From: Cristatella mucedo
Lineage: Eukaryota; Bryozoa; Phylactolaemata; Cristatellidae
DNA: 64,000 nt
Assembly: GCA_009760855.2 (NCBI GenBank)
Contig: WPIO01000207.1
Span: forward strand, 107,501 to 171,500
Direction: 5' to 3'
A program made the translations under genes and the position numbers. Under the pieces are notes generated by a model. It was not told the DNA's origin, made no database searches, and was given only the letters and a program-made list of their open reading frames with translations. Every line of letters begins with the position of its first letter. Position 1 is the stretch's first letter. Positions 11,896-52,640 of the stretch are shown here, one piece after another.

Positions 11896-13276
11896 GTGTA
11901 AGCATGTGAACTGATGTCACGTCGTCTGATTTAATGCCAGCCATTAAAAAAAAGGAGCCAAACACCAGCCTGCTCCTCTCAGCCTTGCTCTGTGCGAATG
12001 ATTAGTCCTTCGCATACTAGTGTATTCTGAAACTCTACACGTTGTGAATAGTTGTAAAAGTAGTTTGCTTTCGTATAGCAATCACACGAACGTCTTTTTA
12101 TCGTATGTGCTTTGAGTGTTTGTCTATGCATTATTCAGTGCATGTGGCTAACCGGGGGTTCTACTAACCAACGGTCCCAAAATAAAAATGAATAAAATAT
12201 AACAAATGTCTTGTCCTTTTTTGCTTTTGCATACTTGCCTAATCACGATATTGCCTCGCTTGTCATTAACTCTGGGTTGTATCTGCTGTTGCAGCCAGTT
12301 GTAAAGCACTTACTGGAGATTTGGTTCTCTTAAGATGTAATGGGAAAGGCGTGTTATTATTATTAGTGCTACATATCTTTCTTGGTCCGTAGTCATGCTA
12401 TTGCTTATTTCTTAAAGAAGTTTCTGAAAGCAGCATTGTAGTACCGGCTCACCTTCTCGGCAGCAGTGTATATTGGCTATTAGCAGCAGAGAGGCAGCTG
12501 CTTCATTAGAAGCTGCTCTCAATGGCATTTCGGCAGCACTGAGATGACGACTTTGATCCGTGCCTCTGTGCTAGAACACGTGTGCGATTGAAGCTCTCTG
12601 TTGTGTTATACTGTCTTTGGAGCTGCATCTGTATCTATCTAACCAGTGTACTTGTCCCGTGCCCCAAGTGGGAGGCCCTTGTCTATGCACTGTGCATTTA
12701 TGCATAGTCGCGTTGAGCGTCGCAATGGTAGCAGGTCGTGCCGGGCATTTCCTATATGCTTGCTGGATGCCACACTCTCGCTACCGTCCTCATCTGCTGA
12801 GCTGTCTGCACAGCGTAAAATGAGTCGAATGTTGTTGGCTCCCTTTGTCGATGCCGAAAGAATGCGAATCCCAGTGAAGTCTACTGTCTCTGAGGAGTGA
12901 AATGATCAGTGCTTAGTCCTGGTCAGATTGATCTGCCGGCAACAATCACCAGACATATATTTTATTTGCAGCCCAAGGCTGTTAGCCGCATGGCCACTTA
13001 AATCGGCTCATCCTTGGCTGTATTCTATGGAACAATAACGTAAAATTCAAAGTGTATTTTCTGTTTTGGTCTTTCCAATGCAGCATTGCTGTGAATAGAA
13101 AAGGTGCCGGGAGGACTCAACTGCTCTGCTGTCAACCATACTTCTGACACATGTTGAATGAGCATGCCTCTAGCTATACCCATTATAGGGCTTTGCTTAC
13201 AGCTACTTCCATATGACACGTGCTCGGCTGCACATAGCATGGTCCGACTACAGCTTGACCGACTGATTGCCGGTGA
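11896..13276. other. Unassigned apart from a family tail at 12298
   Basis: Short overlapping frames (12617-12900) without motifs. Confidence 0.45.
12298..12372 (+). repeat. LINE-A/SINE2-type 3' tail
   Basis: GTAAAGCACTTACTGGAGAT, GGTTCTCTTAAG and a short (ATT)n: decayed family tail. Confidence 0.45.
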
Positions 13277-13449
13277 GCCGAGATGGCGTACTCGATAAAG
13301 CAGTTACTTTTCACGACTTCGGTCCCGTGGTCGTGGGCTCGAATCCTACGGTGGGGATTCTGTATTACCACTACAAGCGGTAGTGATAGCCGTAAAGGCT
13401 TTTCTGTCGCTATACAAAAGAGGCGGTTAAATCAGCATGTAATTTTTTA
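13277..13449 (+). mobile_element. SINE1 (tRNA-derived)
   Basis: Head GCCGAGATGGCGTACTCGA, palindrome CACGACTTCGG/CCGTGGTCGTG, B box GGCTCGAATCC, body AGCCGTAAAGGCTTTTCTGT and tail GGCGGTTAAATCAGCA. Essentially full length. Confidence 0.85.
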
Positions 13450-14059
13450 GTGCAGAATATTTCCAGCTGTGCCTCTGTGTCCGTTATGGGTTATGCAGGG
13501 GTTGTGCCGGGGTTATGCAGGTTCATTACTGGCTGGCGCAAGGCCACCATCTATCAAGTCTTGACTTGGGAGTGCTCCGTCTATGTGCTTTATAAAGTTT
13601 GGTTTACAGCAAAGTGTGGCAAATCTCTTTCTTGATTCTCAGTGGCCTGTCGACTTCTATTGATCTTATCTAGTTGGAGATCCATCTGCTGGAGATATGG
13701 CATGTTCTAAAAGAAGTTGCCACTTTTGTTATTCTTTCTTGTTATCGTGTAGCTAATAGGTCGAAGTTAGTTATGTTTTAAAGTGCTGAGACGGCACTTC
13801 TGGTTGTCTATTCCGGAGGGTCAAGCTCATAAGAATTAGGGTTGGTCAAATTCTTGACAAAAGGTGAAGCATAGATATACTCTTAACCGCAAAAATATTT
13901 GAGCGATTGGAGCAGCCGCCATGATGGCTGCCTACTCGCCTGCATTTTGAGTAAATATCAAACATTGATGTCACCCGGAATTTGCATACCAGTTGCAATT
14001 TTTAAAAAAACGCAACACAGCCTGGTAATTTTCAGGTATAATGCTTAATTTTTTGAGTC

Positions 14060-14925
14060 AATATGACATTGCACCTCCCTTTTTTGCAACGACCTGCCGG
14101 ACCGCCCAGGCAAAGAGCTGATCAAACTCACGCAAACATCGGCCGTTAGGCCAACCCAGGTTCGGTGCAAACGTGCAAAAAGCTCATCCTCTGATGTGCT
14201 ACAGCTGCCAGTTGCAGTAAACTTCGCTTGACCTTATCCCACAATGCTCTACTAGGTTATGATCTTCAGATTGACTCGGTCAGTCTCATCATAGGAAGGT
14301 AACCGAAGTCTAATACCGATAAACTTTTAAGAATAATTATCAACTTTGGCAGCATTGTGTTTTGGGTAGTTGTCGTGTTAGAAAATATCATCAAGTCAAT
14401 GAAATGTCAGCTTACTTGGGAGTCTAGCTATTTCTCTTGCAGTACGAAAAGAGCATGCAGTTGTTTTCATCACTCCACACAACTCTACCCAAATCTTCAG
14501 TAGTATACTGCATCCCAATCTAAATGGCTTAGCATAGTCTTGGGAATATGCATGGTTTCCTCTTTGCTAGTTGAGAATGCAGACTAGTCTCATCTATTCA
14601 CATTCTGGTGGTATCGCAGCCGCCCCAGACGATGCTTGCAGACTTCAACTTTCAGCATGAGCATGTGCCAAAGCAAAATGGTCCTTTAACGCCACCAACT
14701 TTAGGATGGTGTCTTCCCGCCTAGCTGTAGCCAGGGCCTTCACTACCGAAAGGCATTTTCCTGGCTTCTAGTCTTTGCTACCTTCCTCTTATTGTCCGAA
14801 ATCGTACTATTCGGGATTAAAAGACGTGTCGCAATTTGACCATCTGAAAAGTCCAGCTTCGTGCAATGCCAGAATTTTGCCCCTCACCAAGGTTGACAAT
14901 TTGGCGACCTTCTGCATGGCTGGTT
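14060..14925 (-). pseudogene. Tc1-like transposase relic
   Basis: Minus-strand pieces in the order expected of a Tc1-family transposase, with stops and frameshifts: an HTH-like start LSTLVRGKILALHEAGL (about 14900), the first catalytic strand LGRVVWSDENNCMLF (14459-14491), HDNYPKHNAAKV (about 14352-14380), matching the QDNDPKH catalytic motif, and a C-terminal stretch DELFARLHRTWVGL with LISSLPGR (about 14085-14215). A cut-and-paste transposase long dead; I did not locate its inverted repeats. Confidence 0.8.
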
Positions 14926-15499
14926 GGCCTTTTCTGGTGAATGAATAGGGTTAAATGGGTTCTGTGAATAATCCTGGGTCTCCAGCAGCCTTGCGGTTTG
15001 GCATAAACTGATCAAGGGTCGTTTCCAGATGTCTAAAATACATCCTTTTTTAGGAGTGTAAAGAGTTTTCTGCCAATTTTAGGCCTATTGTCCAAAATTC
15101 TCATCATTATCATTCCAATTCGTACTTGGGTATTCAATAATTAGCAGACCAAACTTACTGATAATTACTTACTTACTAATATTGCCTCTGGGCCTGTCTT
15201 GGGGCTTAGGAAAGGCTGCTATAGAGCAAATCTTGATCACCGAAATACTTTGCAATTGAATGTGCATTCAGCTTAAAAAAAAATCCTTGGTGTCTCCACC
15301 GCTGCTGTGGCTGGAAATTCGTTCGGGGATAAAGGGGTTTGCTATCATGGGATTTCCAAAGGATTACTAAAGGTTTTACGAATTTTGTTTAAAGGACTAT
15401 GCCAGAGATAACTAAAGCTTTGTGCAGCCTGTGAAAATTCTTATCGACAGCCCAAAAGCAAGCAGGTATTTTGTTGCTGTTTGGGTAATTAGTGTGTCC

Positions 15500-16080
15500 T
15501 CATCTCAACGTGATTCTGTATGACCTCGCTTGCCTGGCCAGGCATAGAGGCCAGCTGCTTTTCCGTTGTCTCTTCTGCTGCAGCACATTCCATAAAGCTG
15601 GAGTTTTACTGTAACATGTCGGCTACTGGTAAAGGTCGAACTCTCTGCCTTAGGTCCCTGTCGATATCACTCAAAAGCCGTCCTATCTGGTTCAAATCAG
15701 GAGACTGGCTGGGTCAGTGTGTCAGCACCAAACCAGGATTTGTCACAAACTCAACCAGTGTGAATTAAATGCTTTGGGATCGTTGCCTTTGGCAGCAAGA
15801 TAATGACTCCAAGCACAATGCTAGGCCAATGAACCATATATTTAGTTAAGAAATCTTCCAGGCTGGCCAGCACAATTGGCTCTCACGAAACCGAGATCAT
15901 GCGTTTTGACTAGTGTTGAGACACCATGAGCCGTATTTGCTGGTTCGGATGTGATAAGTTGATCATTTAGCTGCCACGCTGTGACTGTTGACCTGATTGT
16001 GGATTGCATTGCTTGGCCAGTTCTTTCCCGCTATAGTCTATAAGCTGTACCGCTTGGGCATTTAGGGCAGTTTAGTAACA
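15500..16080 (-). pseudogene. Second Tc1-like transposase relic
   Basis: Minus-strand fragments: TIRSTVTAWQLNDQL (about 15920-16020), GNDPK (about 15783-15795), PSQSPDLNQIGRLLSDID (about 15660-15710), matching the Tc1 SPDLNPIE motif, and QLASMPGQASEVIQ (15530-15560). Frame changes and stops throughout. Its sequence differs from the relic at 14060, so it is another family or a much older copy. Confidence 0.6.
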
Positions 16081-17695
16081 AGTGGCTGCTTGTAACTTTT
16101 GTTTATCCTTATGACTTTACAAAGATAAAGGAGACACAACCGGCTGAAGAGCTGCTGCTGCTCTGTCCTTTTTGGCTGGGCTACCGAAGATATGATACAA
16201 AACCGAGTATGCAGGCTGCAGCTCTGTGCATACGATTTTGATAAAGTAACAAGTAGTATCGTCGATTTGATATATATCGGACTTAATATCTGTAAGGAAT
16301 GCTCTCGGTCTAGCTATGGTGTTGACTGCCATTAGGGTGGGGGCCTGGCTGCCGATTGTCGTCGGCAGCTGCATGCTGGTGTATCACATTGTTTGAGCCA
16401 GTGAGCAGTGCATGCTCCAAAGGTCGAGCCTCCGAGTTTCCCTTCGAGCCTGCCATCCTGGAGCAGCTTGGATGGAGCCCCTCCCTTCAAAGAGGCGCTG
16501 GCCCATACTGCATTATTGGCCGAAATGGCAGCACATCTGCCGACCCAAAAGTCGCCAAAACGATCTGTTAACTTTGGAAAAAATTACTATACTCACGGAA
16601 CTCCATCCAACTCGGAGTCAAGCAATGGCAATTTTAATTGCACCGTTTGATGAATTACGGCTGGCATTGCATTGCACCTTCTGAATTCTGCCGTCGGTCT
16701 GTAGATCCTCTTTTAAATATATTGTATATCGCCCTAAGAGAACTTAACCTCTATTCAGGCGTTTCACTTATGCCACCGGGCTCGAGCCCACGAGTCGTGA
16801 AATACATTTGCCTTGACCTCGGACGGTTAAGGCGAGCGCCTTCCTCCTGTGTACAAGGAAAAGTATTTAAACCGTACCTTCGATCAATCGATTGACACTG
16901 AATATGACGATGTGCTACTGAATTATGGTCTCGGCTAGTCTTTGCCTGATGTGCTGGTGTATTATGGCATCAGAATTATGTTGTCTGTTGGCTTAGCTCG
17001 GGCTCTTGCCTTTGGGCGCGCTTGTATGTTCCACCAGGGCGACGTCTTGGGAATTCAAGTGCTCTCCGTCTCTAACTACTCTATCGATCACACTCTGCCT
17101 CTGCACAACACGGGCCAGTAGCACAGTGATGTGGCACTAGAGCGGCTACACACCACCGCCCCCTGCCATCTGTGGGCTTGTCGCAGCGACCAGCAAGGCT
17201 GCCGATTGACTGGGTTAGGGGCCTCTCTTTTTTAAGGCATCACTGTGATCCGTCATAGATCGCCCTCCCTGGTGACTTTTAGAGGGGGGCAAAGGTTCCG
17301 ATTCAATCTCACTGAGACCAACTAGACGTGAGGGAAGCACAGTGAAACCATCAAGCCCTCTGCTAGTCCGGCTGCTGCTTCAGTCTTGGTTTTAGAATCG
17401 TATTAACCACTTGTGCGGCTCCTCAGCTTTGCAGCCTCACACCCCTCCTACTGATATGATGCGCTCAGCGCGGGCGATGCACGTTGTACTTTGCTGTCAC
17501 CAATTAAGGCATGCAGTTTCACGGTACATATGCTCAATCGTTAGTGAGCTTTGGCAAGCATGCCCGAGCGATTGTTCGCCTGTTGGTCTGCATGCTAACA
17601 CACGCCAGCAGGGGTCGATGCTCGTGTCCTCGTGACTTGACAACATTTAGCAAAAGAAGGTTAAAGCCCGCCGATTCCTCGAAGCATTTGCTGCG
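16081..17695. other. Unassigned apart from a SINE2 at 16717
   Basis: Overlapping short frames on the plus strand at 16356-16684 shift register freely and show no motif. Confidence 0.45.
16717..16840 (-). mobile_element. SINE2
   Basis: Reverse orientation: ATATCGCCCTAAGAGAACTT, CTATTCAGGCGTTTCACTTA, B-box-like GGGCTCGAGCCCACGA and a decayed head. Confidence 0.72.
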
Positions 17696-18322
17696 TCCAT
17701 GCGCCTTCCCTTATTACTCCAGCGTCGCAGTTGCCACATCACACCACTTCTTGCCGACCTGCACTGGCTACCAGTCAAGCAACGGATCGACTTTAAGGTT
17801 TTGTCGCTCACTGTTAGGTCACTTTATTCTTTGGCTCCAGCCTGTCTCTCAGATCTACTTCCCCCCACACATCGTACCACCCGCTTTTCAGAATCCAACA
17901 GTTTATCAATACCTCGTACAAACCTCAAATCCTCTGTAGAACGTGCATTTAGTTCGTATGCTCCCTAAGCCTGGAACTCCCGAATTGCGTAAGAACATCC
18001 CCTGACTTGACCACATTTTAAAAGAACTTAAAAACTTACCTATGTAGGACAGCATTTAGTGGGTCACTTTGATTCGTCCTTCATGCGCTTATTCATGCGG
18101 ACACTGTGCATGCTGCCACTAATCACATTTGCATTCAGACCCTGTGCATGTCACCCCTAACCATGTTATTCATTGTGTTTATCAATCATGATATTACTCA
18201 CCACTCAATCGCGGTTCCCTTTGCAGCAAATGTAAAGCGCCTAGAAATAGATTGAGTTCTCTGAGGGCACTTTATCAAGTGCATTAGTATTATTGTTATT
18301 ATTATTATTATTATTATTATAT
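17696..18322 (+). mobile_element. LINE-A 3' fragment A2 with complete tail
   Basis: C-terminal RT ([20 protein letters not shown], frame open to about 17968), then a decayed end and the full 3' UTR with GTAAAGCGCCTAGAAATAGA, the hairpin partner and an (ATT)n tail at 18283-18321. Lies about 500 bp before the Syk start codon. Confidence 0.85.
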
Positions 18323-18831
18323 AAAGTGCCTAGATGGAGATTTAGGCACCGAAGGAAATTTCTTACAAGGAGGCTTCAGCTGCAAATGGAACTTCTGCTC
18401 ATAATGAACCTCTGGTGATGGCTTGGCGGCTTTCTGGGTAACCCCCCCCCCCCTGTCATGCCAGCCTCCCACGTTAGAGCAGGGCGCTATAGGCCGAACA
18501 AATTTGGCCATCAAGTCGCTAGTGTAAACGTCTTTACTAGGAGGAAAGTCGGCTTTGGTAAGGAGGAAAGTCGACAGTGTAGGCTCAGCTTTACTCGCAC
18601 AGGCCGACGATAATTGCTAGCACAGGTTTAGCTGGCTTGCTATGCTTCGCTTTCGTGATATAGATGCGCTCCTTTGCTCGTTGTAGACTGGAAGCTTGGT
18701 ATCGATTAATTAAGCAACAGCCGCGGTCCTATCGCGCCATGTAACTAAGACACTCGGGCAGCCAGCCCCGCCGGAAGAGCGTGTGCACCGACTGGTCGTC
18801 TAGCTGCGCCTAACCCTGCTCGCTGAACAAC
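18323..18831 (+). promoter_or_regulatory. Syk upstream region (5' UTR/promoter expected here or further upstream)
   Basis: Sequence between the LINE-A tail and the Syk ATG. GC rises near the start codon. No TATA box or start site can be fixed; an upstream non-coding exon is possible. A C run lies at 18441-18452. Confidence 0.35.
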
Positions 18832-47324
<28,493 letters not shown>

Positions 47325-48484
47325 AGCTGATACTACGCCTGCTGCATTCTTGCTGAGGCAGTGGTGTCGGTAGTGGCCGTGACCACCGGCAGCCTGTGTT
47401 CGTGCTGGTCGCCACGGTCGGCTCAATGGGAGAGAGAGCGAGAGAGAAAGAGAGTGGCAGCATCTCGTGGGCATGCATCTCGCAAAACCATTTGCTGCTG
47501 CTGTTCTGTTTATGCAAGAGTCAGCCCCTGGATTGCTGCTTCTACTTCTACAACTGCTGCTGTGGACACGTTGTTTTACTACTTCGGCTACTACCACTGC
47601 CGAGTCTGCGCCTATTTCTCCAGTTACTCTGTATCAGCTAAGGCAGCCTGAGAACTGCTACTGTCACAATTTGAGCGGGCATTTGCCCTGTGTACTCTGC
47701 TGTTGCTGTCGACGTGTAGCAAATGAGCTTAGCTCAGTAATCTGCATTACTTATGCCCCTGTGTTTATTGACAGCTGCTTGTGCTCTTGGTGTTGCTGTT
47801 CTCATACATGCATTTTGCATGCACATATAAATGTAGCTGTTAATAGGATCAGCGTTCAGAGACCACTGCTCGGTAAGTCTACACTGCCATATCAAGACAG
47901 AGTTGCAGCAAGGCAGAGATGAGCTGCAACAAAATGTCGTTAATGGGTTTGCTGTTATAGCCCTACGTGTTGCTGAAGCAGCTCTTTCTACGTATGAATA
48001 GGAACGAAGCAGGAGCGGGGGAGAGAGACAGAATCGTCAAGTACCCAAAGCCTGGTGCATCCTTTACTTCTCTCTGCTCTTACGACAAGACCGTGGTTTT
48101 ATTTGCACTAGACCAATGCCAGATCGGCTGCATTAATAGTTGTTTCTAAACCCGCATCTGTTTGTGTCACATCTGTGGAACAGCTGCCTTGCCACTCGCT
48201 GGACATGGCAGCACTGCTGACGGCAGCAGGCTTTCCCCTGGCGTCTAGAGGTCATATATGTGGAGAACAGCGAGCAAATGCAGCAGCTTTATGCAGCAGC
48301 TCAGAGACAGTTCTTGTGTGCAGAGGCTGAGCCTGGATTTGCAGTGCAAAATTTATCAAATTCAAATTATAAATCATATATATGTATATATATATTAAAC
48401 ATTATAAAATCAAATTTACATTGTAAAATCAAAGTTTTTAATCGAAAATAATTGGGTGGTATGTCAGTGAGTCGAAGTATGACA
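47325..48484 (+). other. Syk 3' UTR and immediate downstream
   Basis: Follows the Syk stop. Short AG-rich run at 47427-47455. A possible ATTAAA signal is at 48394 in an AT-rich stretch; the true poly(A) site is unknown. Confidence 0.35.
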
Positions 48485-48540
48485 TAATTTTGTCAGTGTG
48501 GGGGTAGGTTGGGTCGTAGGAATCGGGGCTAGTGGTCCAG
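48485..48540. repeat. Dispersed repeat D (partial copy 3)
   Basis: GGTTGGGTCGTAGGAATCGG matches copy 1. Downstream of Syk. Confidence 0.35.
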
Positions 48541-49114
48541 GTCGCCATGCGTCATGCCAAAAACCTGATTCCTGGTTACAGGCGTTCCCTCGAGGCAAAA
48601 TGCTTTAACCATCGTTCCCACGGTAGACAGCCTTCGTCCACTTTTTAAGTGACATAAAATGAGGGTTGTAGCTGGCGTAATCTGCATAATAAGTTGAGGG
48701 TTGCGAGTTATATAGTTTATTCTTAGCAGTTCGAACAAAGTACATCCACCCAAGCCCACTTGTTGCAGCAGGTACGCCCACGTGGGTAGAGCTGTATCAC
48801 CGTGCAGCCGGCTGCATTTGGCAGGTCTGGTGCAGATCTGATCCGATCCTACTTGTTTGTCTTGTTGACGGCTGCAGCTCATTCTTGGAGGATTTCATTC
48901 TATTCTAATGTATCTATTTACTTAATTTATCTATTATTTATTCTAATCTATTCTAATTCTCATTATAATGAGCGCTTGTCCTCGGTTTAGCTCTGGTGAG
49001 AGGGTTGGAGGCAGTGTGTGCAGCAGCTTCACGTTTTGAGTGGTAGAGGGGTTTAAGTTAAGCCTTGGATAAAGTTTTCATTCTAATGCCACAACCCGGT
49101 GGCAAAATTAAAGG

Positions 49115-49262
49115 TTGGCTCATTGTAAAGCCTCATTTATGTAGGGGCAGAATAGCTGCAGTGGTTGTCACCCTGCTTGCAGTGGTTAATAATGGATTGC
49201 CCTACTGCATGCCTCGAACCCACAACCTGGCTATTGAACAGCAAGTACCTTACCCTGGGCTT
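49115..49262 (-). mobile_element. SINE1-like, decayed
   Basis: Reverse orientation: GTAAAGCCTCATTTATGTAG, CCCTGCTTGCAGTGGTTAAT, B-box region GCCTCGAACCC and head CAAGTACCTTACCCTGGGC. Confidence 0.6.
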
Positions 49263-52200
49263 AGATGTAGGTGGTCCTAGTGACCTGCAGTAGTGCTGCG
49301 ATCAGCCGAAAGTGTGCCTCGGGTCTGTTGGCTTATACGGAGCTTGAAATAGCTTTCTCGAGCCTTGGAAGTTTCGTGTACTTGCAAGCGGTTAAGCTTG
49401 ACATGTCTTAATAAGGCCCATAGCAAATATTTTGGTTGAGAGAAAGAGAAAATCTCAACATTAGATATTTCCTGGGGCCTATCACCGGAAGTTCAGCCGA
49501 AAAGATGCAAGTTAGTCGTCAGACATTTGTGAGGTGCTGTTGGCTGCGAGCAGATGCAGTTCCTTCAAATCGTGAGCAAACTACATTAATTGTTTAAGTC
49601 ACAAGTTGGTCAACTTTTCAAAGAATGAAAACCTTAGGAAAAGAATACGGCGAAGCTATTGAGCGAGTGTATACGATGCGAGATATGTAGCGGAAGAAAG
49701 CGTGCGAGGACGACCAGCTGTCAGAACTAAACATAAAGACAGCCTCCGAGAAAACACGCCGCCAGCGGAGCTCCGGGTTCGGGATTAATGTAATTATATA
49801 ATAAAAATTGTTGACCCCGTTGGTCCACCCGACCAATCACTCCCGGGGCTCGTCGCATTCACCCTACAGCCTAAATAAAAAGGGCTGACGTTTATAAGCT
49901 CGCGTATATTGAGGCGTTCAGAGGAAGTCCTTGAACATGGAGCGCTTATATATTGTAACCGATGCTCCAGCCTTTTCTACATGGACTACCCTATGTGTCT
50001 GTTTACCAGATCCACCAACAATCCCGTAACGGCGCGCATCACATAGCAATGTACACCGGTAACTGCTCACATTATGTGGTACTGCTCCTTTCCAGAAAAA
50101 AAAGCTTTTCTAAAATCCTCAGATTGTATTCATACTCTTCTCACACTACTCTACAATGATGGCTGCAGCGGCGAACTCAACTACCGCTAGTGTTGGCTTG
50201 GCGTCTTTCCGGGGAAACCCTCTTTCATACCAACCTCGCGGATTAGAGTGCGGGCTTTGGGTAGGACTAAGTCGGCCGTCAAATCTGTCGCGTAAATTTC
50301 CTGGCTATGAGGAAAGTCGGCGTCTGTTAGAACAGTCTGCCGTGTAAACGCAGCTTTTAAAGATACTCCCACTTCACGATCTAGGCCGGGGTTCGAGTAT
50401 ACATCTCCTGTAACCACACAGCCGCAAGTACTAAGTGGACGCTCCTACGGAAGACAGCTCCCTATTGCCAACGGCAACCGGTGTCATAGCCGCAAAGGCT
50501 ATTCGTCTGCTAGATGAATGAGGCTTTGAAGCGGCCGTCCTTTCTTGTTTTGACATTTTTGGCAGTCCCGCGGTATGTGCGACTCCACAGCTTCAGGTAA
50601 GATGGTTGGCCTAGGTGACTACTACCAAGAATTGATGCTATGCGAGCTTTGATATTCAAAAAGGATTCTCGGTTGCATTTCATTGCGATGGTGGACGGTC
50701 AAGGACAGTGCCATTTGTTATTTCCTACTTTAGGTGGGATCAAAATGGGCCTGCAAAGCTCTTTCGGAATGTTGAAGCACCGTCCGATTATAAAGAAAGA
50801 GGTGCGCATCGGTGACTCATTTAAATCATATAAAATGCGAAGACGCTTGTATATCACGTTTTTGTTTAAATCACAGCCTTATTAACAAAACAGCGAAACA
50901 TTTGAGCAAGAATTAACTGAAAAAAAGGAAACACTAAATGAAATCGTGTCCTGTAGCTGTGAATAATGAAGGGTTATCTTTGCGACTTGTTGTCGTTACA
51001 TTATTTTGGAAAGATTCCGAGAGACTCACTGAAGTATTTTAAGATTTCTTCATGGCACCTTCAGTAATCAAGCCTGCTAGAACACACGGTGCATGTATAA
51101 ACAGACGATACGCATATGGTGGTAGTGCTGACTGCAGTACAAACATAACAGGCCATTGAATTTGGGCTTAAAGAAGCAGCGGCAAAATATGTCCAGACAT
51201 GAGAGCTGCAAATGGTCACGTCTTTTAAAGTCCAAAGACACCGATAATGAAAAACGTACTACCTCGCAACTAAACGCGTCGCCATCTTACTGCATGCGAA
51301 AAGTAATGCTTTTGCAGTTTATTGACCCCGTGATTTCTGTCATATTGCGAGGTCATGTAGTAGTTGTATGAATTTTTCCAACTTTTAATCTCATTTACCG
51401 AAGGAACCGTATTGCGAGCAACGATCTTGTAAATTGTTCTGCACTATCTGAAAAACCGCGCTTGCGCCACGGAACACTTTTTGCTAGGGACAGCAATTGG
51501 CAGACAGCAGTCAAGATCGGCGGCGTCCAGATGCAAAGGAGATTGCTGTCGTTGCAGTACTTGTCTCCCCTGAAGTCCTCTCTGGATCATTAAGAAGTGG
51601 TTTGCTTACGAAATGCTGGCAGCAGCAGCTTTTTCTCCTCAATATGAGACAGTGAGACTCGTCGGTGTAACTCTGGCTCAAAGGTTCTGTCTGTACTCGC
51701 GAGATCTCTCTGTAGTATTTTGTTTCCGACCGCCCGTCGGTGCTACCTCTTTGCTGTTTTTGGTGCATACCATGTGGGATATTGGCCACCTAATAAGCAC
51801 CGAAGTTTTCGCTGTGCCGTTAGAGTCAGAGGAAAGTAGAAAAGCGCAGTGAGACCTTTCGGCGCCCGGGGACAATGCTGCAAATGGCGCCCCCTCCACT
51901 TGTCAAAATGTGCTGCAAAATAGCTCTACCACAGAAGAAATGCAGAAAACACGCTTGCCGGCTATCGAGTCGAGAAAGTTGTATTAACTCCAGTAAAGGT
52001 ACAATGTAGTTATGACAGCTTTAACTTAGGTGAATTTTGCTGGCCTTGAGCGCGGCAAACTGTTCTATTACAGTTTGAAAGTCAATATTTTTTTAGCATT
52101 TCATTCTCGATGCTTAACCAATTGCTTGCAGTCCTTCTGGCCCTTATAGATCACCGTTGAAGTGCTAGGGCGAAAATGATTGAAGACGTATCGCTGTAAC

Positions 52201-52327
52201 AGTTCTATAACATAACTGAGAAACTTCAATGTACATAGCATGTACTCCTCCAGATATCACGCCTATGTAAACGGCTGCACCAAGTATAAGTTGGTATAAG
52301 TATAGGTTAATAGCAAAACAAAGTATG
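49263..52327. other. Unassigned apart from a SINE1-like half at 50455
   Basis: AATAAA at 49872. Frames of 60-92 codons (for example 50640-50885 plus and 51511-51789 minus) have no motif. Confidence 0.4.
50455..50545 (+). mobile_element. SINE1-like 3' half
   Basis: GTGTCATAGCCGCAAAGGCT and GATGAATGAGGCTTTGAAGC match the body and tail; the head is unclear. Confidence 0.5.
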
Positions 52328-52441
52328 AGTAGTATATAATATTATATAATTTATATTATATTATATTATTAAGTATATTAATATAATATTAATAAATTAA
52401 TAATTTATAATATTATAATAATAATATAAGTAATTAATATA
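52328..52441. repeat. AT-only low-complexity tract
   Basis: Almost pure A/T of mixed TATAAT/ATTATA type, 200 bp before the CpG-rich block. Confidence 0.85.
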
Positions 52442-52640
52442 GGTATAAAAAGTAGTGCAAACAATGATGCAAAAGCGTGTCAATAAGTTTTTTCACTGGA
52501 AATACTTCATTAGTCGATCAAATTTGCGATTGGCAAGTGAGAAATTTAAACTGAGGTGAATTTCAGATACCAGCACACTTGGCTAGCTGTGAAAGCTGGA
52601 AGGATTCTGATTGCTGATGGCTGAATTTTGAGACGTGACG

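Noticed and set aside
15790-15840. Plus-strand QDNDSKHNARP, resembling the Tc1 QDNDPKH motif
   Set aside because: The surrounding plus-strand sequence has no other transposase motif, while the minus strand has several in order; likely chance.
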